Below, piece by piece: positions 21,005-24,817 of a stretch of 24,817 bases of DNA. Position 1 is the stretch's first letter, and each line of letters opens with the position of its first letter. The stretch comes from BP-133 sp040756995. Lineage in GTDB: Bacteria > Actinomycetota > Acidimicrobiia > IMCC26256 > BP-133. The notes below the pieces were generated by a model. That model was not told where the DNA came from, ran no database searches, and saw only the letters and a program-made list of their open reading frames with translations. The position numbers and the translations under genes are program-made. The stretch lies in assembly GCA_040756995.1 (NCBI GenBank), contig JBFLYK010000079.1, forward strand, positions 1 to 24,817, read 5' to 3'.

Positions 21005-21912
21005 GCCGAGCCGGGGTCGGGCTGCTCGTCGTTGCCGCCACGCTGGCGCCGGCCGACACGGCGTCTGCACGAGCGGGCAAGAGCGCCAAGGCCGAATGCG
21101 ACAACCTCGGCTGCGTGGGGTCGGCGACCAATGTGCAGGAAGTCCCGGGTCGGGGTCGGGCGAGGCCGCGGCGGCGATCGCCGAGTGCCTGCACGTTCCA
21201 CGCCGTCGACATCCCGGCCGGCACCCCGGTGTACCGACCCGATGGGTCGGTGATCGAGGTGGACGGGATGGGCCGCTGGTATGAGAAGCGCTGTCAGGCG
21301 GTGGTCGGAGAAGCCCGGTTCGTGGATCCGGTGATAGGGGGTGCCTTCGGAGCGGGCAGCTTCGCGCCGCGGGATACCACTGAGATGGTGTATCTGCGGC
21401 GCCGGCCGACCGCACTACCAGAGGAGTTGGCCATGGAGGCGCTGGGCCAGCTCCCGTTGCCGGAGCCGTCCATCGCCACGAGTCCGCCGCCGCAGTTCGA
21501 CTCGGTGGTGAACGTCCCGGTGTTCCTGGCGGTCGACGCCGCCGATTGGGAGGCGAAGTCGGTGACCACCGGCGTTCCGGGTGTGACGGTGACGGTCACC
21601 GCCGTGCCTCAGCGGACGGAGTGGCAGCTGGGCACCGGCGAGGTCGTCGTTTGCGAGGGTCCGGGCACTCCTTATGACTTCTCCCGCGGGGAGCGCGACC
21701 AGGTGGCCGACTGCACCTACACCTACCGGCGCACGTCGATCGGCCAGCCGAACGAGCGGTTCCCGGTGACGGCGACGGTGGTGTGGCGAGCGTCGTGGAC
21801 GGCGGTTGGAGCACCCGGCGGCGGCGACCTGGGAGAGGTCCGGCGCAGCGCCACCACGTCGCTGCGGGTCGTCCAGGTCCAGACCGTGAATGCCTACGAG
21901 GGCAGCTCCTAG
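20992..21912 (+). CDS. Secreted protein of unknown function in the Tad-like operon
   Basis: The 306-residue protein has a signal peptide (about 1-26, cleavage near TASARA). The mature part starts with a Cys pair (CDNLGC) and a basic GRGRARPRRRS stretch. The C-terminal ~130 residues look beta-rich: GVTVTVTAVPQRTEWQLGTG, CEGPGTPYDF, DCTYTYRRTS and VTATVVWRASW, an arrangement that recalls Ig-like or PKD-like domains. I recall similar proteins of unknown function on actinobacterial plasmids near SAF and CpaF-like genes. It starts inside the 3' end of the lipoprotein gene and is followed after 25 nt by the SAF gene. A structural part of an exported apparatus is plausible but unproven. Confidence 0.75.
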   Translation: MHRLSRAGVGLLVVAATLAPADTASARAGKSAKAECDNLGCVGSATNVQEVPGRGRARPRRRSPSACTFHAVDIPAGTPVYRPDGSVIEVDGMGRWYEKRCQAVVGEARFVDPVIGGAFGAGSFAPRDTTEMVYLRRRPTALPEELAMEALGQLPLPEPSIATSPPPQFDSVVNVPVFLAVDAADWEAKSVTTGVPGVTVTVTAVPQRTEWQLGTGEVVVCEGPGTPYDFSRGERDQVADCTYTYRRTSIGQPNERFPVTATVVWRASWTAVGAPGGGDLGEVRRSATTSLRVVQVQTVNAYEGSS

Positions 21913-21937
21913 CCCACCGGAAACGAAGGAGTCCGCC

Positions 21938-22663
21938 GTGTCCTCCCAGGTCACCCACAGCCCACCCTCCACCCCCCGCCTGGCCGCCTTCAACGGCCGG
22001 GCGACCAGCGGCGGCCGCCGCCGGGTCTCTCCGCCGCTGCTGGCCACCGGGGTGGTGGTCGTGGTGCTGTGCGCCCTGGCGATCGGCAGTCTCTATTCGG
22101 GGGCGGCGAGCCGGGAGCTGGTCCTGGCGGTGGCCCGTCCTGTCCCGATCGGCACGCCGATCAGCGATGTCGACCTGCGCGACGTGGAGGTCGCCGCCGG
22201 CCCGGGCGCGGCCACCATCCCCGCCTCACGGCGTTCCCAAATCGTGGGGCAGCGTCCGGCGGTGGCGCTGGTTCCCGGGGCGCTGCTGGCCCCTGCTCAG
22301 CTGCGGGATGGCGCCGGTCCGGCAGCGGGCCAGGCGCTGATCGCGTTGGCGTTGCGCCCGGGACAGTTCCCACCGGAGGTCGCTCCGGGTGACACCGTGC
22401 GAGTGATTTCCACCGGCCCGTCTGCTGCCGCTGCGCCGGGCGGGCCGGTGCCGGCGGCCGGGGACGCCGGTATCTTCGCCGATCCGGCGTCCCCGCTGCC
22501 GAGTACCACGTTGCTGGCGGCAGGGACGGTGGTGTCGCTGCGGGCCGTCCCCGAAGCGCCGGGAACGACCGTGGTGTCCCTGCGGGTCCCCGAGGAGGCG
22601 GCGCCAATGATGCTGCGGGCCGGAGCGGCGGTCGCCCTCATTGTCGCCGGGGCCGGATCGTGA
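21938..22663 (+). CDS. SAF-domain membrane protein, CpaB/RcpC-like
   Basis: The 241-residue protein has a cytoplasmic N-terminus, one membrane segment (about 34-54) and an external SAF domain (about 61-125; LAVARPVPIGTPISDVDLRDVEV, then VGQRPAVALVPGALLAPAQL). CpaB/RcpC proteins with this layout act with the secretin of Tad pilus systems; actinobacteria lack an outer membrane, so here the role may be in the wall-side part of the machine. The C-terminal half (ALRPGQFPPEVAPGDTVRVI, later VVSLRVPEEAAPMM) matches the second part of such proteins. The GTG start has GAAGGA 7 nt upstream. The stop overlaps the next gene by 4 nt (GTGA). Confidence 0.82.
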   Translation: MSSQVTHSPPSTPRLAAFNGRATSGGRRRVSPPLLATGVVVVVLCALAIGSLYSGAASRELVLAVARPVPIGTPISDVDLRDVEVAAGPGAATIPASRRSQIVGQRPAVALVPGALLAPAQLRDGAGPAAGQALIALALRPGQFPPEVAPGDTVRVISTGPSAAAAPGGPVPAAGDAGIFADPASPLPSTTLLAAGTVVSLRAVPEAPGTTVVSLRVPEEAAPMMLRAGAAVALIVAGAGS

Positions 22664-23433
22664 GCCTGGTCGTCGTCGGCCAAGCCAAGAGCGGCGGGTC
22701 CACCACCACCGCCGTGGCGCTGGCTGCGAGCTGGCCCCGTGACGTGCTGCTGGTGGAAGCCGACCCGTCCGGCGGGGACGTGGCGGCCCGGGCCGGTCTG
22801 GCGCTGGTGCCAGGGCTGGTGAGCCTGGGGGCCGCCGCCCGCGGGGAAGGCCTCACGGGTGAGGCGGTGCTCAGCCACGCCCAGCAGCTCGGCGGTGTGG
22901 TGCCGGTGGTGGTTGCCCCGCCGGGGGCCGGGCCGGCCCGGGGAGCGCTGGCCGCCCTCGAGGAGCAACTCGCCGGCACCCTGGGGACGCTCGGGAGCGA
23001 GGACGTCATCGTCGACGTCGGCCGTATCGAACCGGCCGACGGATCGCCGTGGCTGCGCGCCGCTGGGCTGGTGGTGCTCGTCGCCCGGCCGGACGCGGCG
23101 GGGGTGGCGCACTTGGCGGCGCTGCTCGACTGGGTCTCCGAGGCGGCAGTGAGGGTGGCGGTGGTGATGATCGGGGCGCAGCCCTACGGGCCCGCAGAGG
23201 TGGCCGACGCCCTCGGCATGGAGGTGGCCGGGGCGTTGGCCTTCGACCCGAAGGGGGCGGCGGCCCTCGGCTCCGGTGTGGTGCGGGGCTACCTGGCGGA
23301 GCGCAGCCCGCTGCGGCGTTCCGCCCGCACGCTTGCCCCGCTGCTGGCCGCCCGCCTGGCTGAGCCGGTCCTCGTCGAGGGCGGTCATCGGGTGGCGACG
23401 GCGGCCTCCAACGGGAAGGCCACGGACCGGTGA
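22660..23433 (+). CDS. ParA/MinD-superfamily protein, TadZ/CpaE-like, with altered P-loop
   Basis: The 257-residue protein starts directly with VVVGQAKSGGSTTTAVALA, followed by VLLVEADPSGGDVA, the first two motifs of ParA/MinD P-loop proteins. The P-loop has KSGGSTTT, so the lysine before the Thr/Thr of KGGxGKT is replaced by Ser; the early signature Lys is retained. Similar SxGxxTTT variants occur in actinobacterial proteins beside CpaF-like ATPases, from memory. TadZ/CpaE proteins place the secretion machine in the cell, sometimes without ATP hydrolysis. The gene overlaps both neighbours by 4 nt, so all three are translationally coupled. A partition ParA is less likely because no parB or centromere follows. 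Confidence 0.8.
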   Translation: MSLVVVGQAKSGGSTTTAVALAASWPRDVLLVEADPSGGDVAARAGLALVPGLVSLGAAARGEGLTGEAVLSHAQQLGGVVPVVVAPPGAGPARGALAALEEQLAGTLGTLGSEDVIVDVGRIEPADGSPWLRAAGLVVLVARPDAAGVAHLAALLDWVSEAAVRVAVVMIGAQPYGPAEVADALGMEVAGALAFDPKGAAALGSGVVRGYLAERSPLRRSARTLAPLLAARLAEPVLVEGGHRVATAASNGKATDR

Positions 23434-24743
23434 GCGTCGACTACACGCTGGTCGCTGCCCTGCGGGCCGAGGTCGCCGGTCGCCTCCACGAGGAGATGAC
23501 CGCCCGGCAGCTGGCGGGATCGCCCGCCACGGCCGAGGAGGAACGGGCCCTGGCGGCGGCGCTGATCCGGGGCGCCCTGGTGGCTCGGGCGATGTCGAGT
23601 CTGCAATCCGGGGATCGGCCCCTGTCGCCGCAGGAGGAGGCCGGATACCTCGAGGCGGTCGACGCCCTCATCTACGGGTCGGGGCGCATCCAGCAGTACC
23701 TGCTCATGGAGGATCTCGACAACGTGATCATCCACGGCGCCGACCTGGCCGTCTTGGAGTTCGCCGACGGGCGGGTGGAGTTCGCCCCCTCGCCGTATTC
23801 CACCAGCGAGGAGCTGATCGAGGAGGTCCGCACCCTGGCCGCCCGCCGGTCCCGAGCCGCCCGGCGGTTCGACCGGGGCCATCCCCGCTTGGACCTGCGC
23901 CTGCCGGAGGGCAGTCGCCTCACGGCGGTGATGGGGGTGGTGGACCGCCCGGTGATCGTGCTGCGCCGCCACCGCTTCGTCGACCTGTCGCTCGCTGATC
24001 TGGTGGCGCTGGGCACCATGGACGAGCGGCTGGCGGCGTTCTTCACCGCTGCCGTGCCGGCGCGGCTCAACATGCTCGTGGCCGGGAAGACCAACGTGGG
24101 CAAGACCACGGCGCTGCGGGCCTTGCTGTCGCTGTGCCCACCCACCGAGCATCTGGTCACGGTGGAGACCTCCCACGAACTCGACCTCCACCGCCTCGCC
24201 CGCCACCCCCACGTGACCCCGATGGAGGCCCAGGAGGCCAACACCGAAGACGAGGGCGCCTTCACGGTGGAGGAGCTGGTGCTGTGGTCGCTGCGCCTGA
24301 ACCCCGACCGAATGGTGGTCGGCGAATGCCTGGGACCGGAGGCCGTCCCGATGCTCAACGCCATGGCGTCGGGGGCGACGGGATCGATGACGACGCTGCA
24401 CGCCAAGAGCTCGGCGGCCGTACCCCGACGGCTCGCCTCCTATGTCTCCCAGGCCCCCCGGCCCATGCCGCCCCGATGGGTGGCCGACACCATCGCCGAC
24501 GGGCTGGATCTCATCGTCTTTTTGGATTTCGCCCGGGAGGTCGACGGGCGCCGGCGCCGCGTGGTGGCCTCGGTGCGGGAGGTGCTCGGGGCCGCCGACG
24601 AACAGGTCCTGACCCGGGAGCTGTTCACCCCCGGTCCCGAAGGCCTGGGCGTGCCCACCGGCGAGGTCCCCGACCGGGCCGAGGATCTGGAGGCGTGCGG
24701 GTTCGACCTGGCCCTCCTGCGGGTGGATCCCGCCCTGCGATGA
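23430..24743 (+). CDS. tadA: TadA/CpaF-family secretion ATPase
   Basis: The 437-residue cytoplasmic hexameric ATPase powers assembly of Tad pili or related type II/IV secretion machines. It has a helical N-terminal domain, then VDALIYGSGRIQQYLLMEDLDNVIIHG typical of CpaF, Walker A with K225 (GKTNVGKTT), an Asp box VETSHELDLHRL, Walker B region LNPDRMVVGE and a His box GSMTTLHAKSS. All catalytic elements are intact. The upstream overlap is GTGA and the downstream overlap ATGA. CpaF-like ATPases also occur in conjugative and plasmid-borne systems of actinobacteria, so the substrate may be a pilus or another exported structure. Confidence 0.92.
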   Translation: MSVDYTLVAALRAEVAGRLHEEMTARQLAGSPATAEEERALAAALIRGALVARAMSSLQSGDRPLSPQEEAGYLEAVDALIYGSGRIQQYLLMEDLDNVIIHGADLAVLEFADGRVEFAPSPYSTSEELIEEVRTLAARRSRAARRFDRGHPRLDLRLPEGSRLTAVMGVVDRPVIVLRRHRFVDLSLADLVALGTMDERLAAFFTAAVPARLNMLVAGKTNVGKTTALRALLSLCPPTEHLVTVETSHELDLHRLARHPHVTPMEAQEANTEDEGAFTVEELVLWSLRLNPDRMVVGECLGPEAVPMLNAMASGATGSMTTLHAKSSAAVPRRLASYVSQAPRPMPPRWVADTIADGLDLIVFLDFAREVDGRRRRVVASVREVLGAADEQVLTRELFTPGPEGLGVPTGEVPDRAEDLEACGFDLALLRVDPALR

Positions 24744-24817
24744 GCCCCCTCGCGTTGGTCCTGGGCGCCGGTTTGGGGGTCGGCCTGGTCCTCGTCGCCG
24801 TTGGCCTCTCCGGTCTG
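24740..24817 (+). CDS. TadB-like type II secretion F-family membrane protein (3' partial)
   Basis: Only the first 26 residues are visible: MSPLALVLGAGLGVGLVLVA and a few more, a hydrophobic N-terminal segment. The ATG overlaps the tadA stop (ATGA). Position directly after a CpaF ATPase and the membrane start match TadB, the inner-membrane platform protein, but the diagnostic GspF domain lies beyond the window. Confidence 0.6.
   Translation, partial: MSPLALVLGAGLGVGLVLVAVGLSGL

Noticed and set aside
22660..23433. Plasmid partition ParA
   Set aside because: No ParB or centromere-like repeats follow, the P-loop is altered, and it is fused by overlaps to SAF and TadA genes, which fits TadZ better.

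Overview
The window is high-GC DNA with strongly G/C-biased third codon positions. It most likely comes from an actinobacterium, plausibly of the class Acidimicrobiia. Supporting signs are a nucS (EndoMS) mismatch endonuclease, two secreted proteins built from ~42-residue GYW...DGG...FGDA repeats (abundant in Acidimicrobiia-type genomes, from memory), and several genes whose TAnnnT -10 box lies only 6-11 nt before the start codon, as expected for leaderless or near-leaderless mRNAs. The taxonomic call is inference.

Bases 1-14160 look like ordinary chromosome. They hold the end of a secreted cupredoxin with a low-complexity N-terminal region, then nucS. A tight plus-strand sulfur amino-acid cluster follows: metX, a cystathionine beta-synthase with an extra ~95-residue N-terminal domain, a cystathionine gamma-lyase/synthase, O-acetylhomoserine sulfhydrylase (metY) and a CoA-binding protein. 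Stop/start overlaps of 4 nt link metX through the gamma-lyase (via the cbs frame) and metY to the CoA-binding gene. This set covers direct sulfhydrylation to homocysteine and reverse transsulfuration to cysteine. Next, on alternating strands, come a secreted metzincin-like protease with six GYW repeats, a GH13 alpha-glucosidase-type enzyme, a secreted class A beta-lactamase-fold protein with six GYW repeats, and a cytokinin-dehydrogenase-like FAD oxidase.

At about 14214 the character changes. A tRNA-Ser(GCU) gene with a plausible promoter stops after the anticodon stem. About 150 bp later lies a fabH fragment without its catalytic half. Beyond that the content is accessory: a small toxin-antitoxin-like pair with a leaderless promoter and overlapping palindrome, a 665-residue protein made almost entirely of 12 helix-turn-helix repeats, decayed fragments of an ArsB-type transporter and a siderophore-binding protein, and a CHC2/TOPRIM primase. 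A 354-bp divergent intergenic region carries a perfect 17-bp inverted repeat. It is followed by a plus-strand operon: lipoprotein, secreted protein, SAF/CpaB-like protein, TadZ/ParA-like protein, TadA/CpaF ATPase, and TadB-like protein cut by the window end.

I read 14214-24817 as one end of an integrated element or plasmid-derived island. Its primase and Tad-like operon diverge from a shared control region, and the HTH-array and TA genes lie towards the chromosomal junction. No integrase, relaxase or second attachment site is visible, so mobility is inferred.
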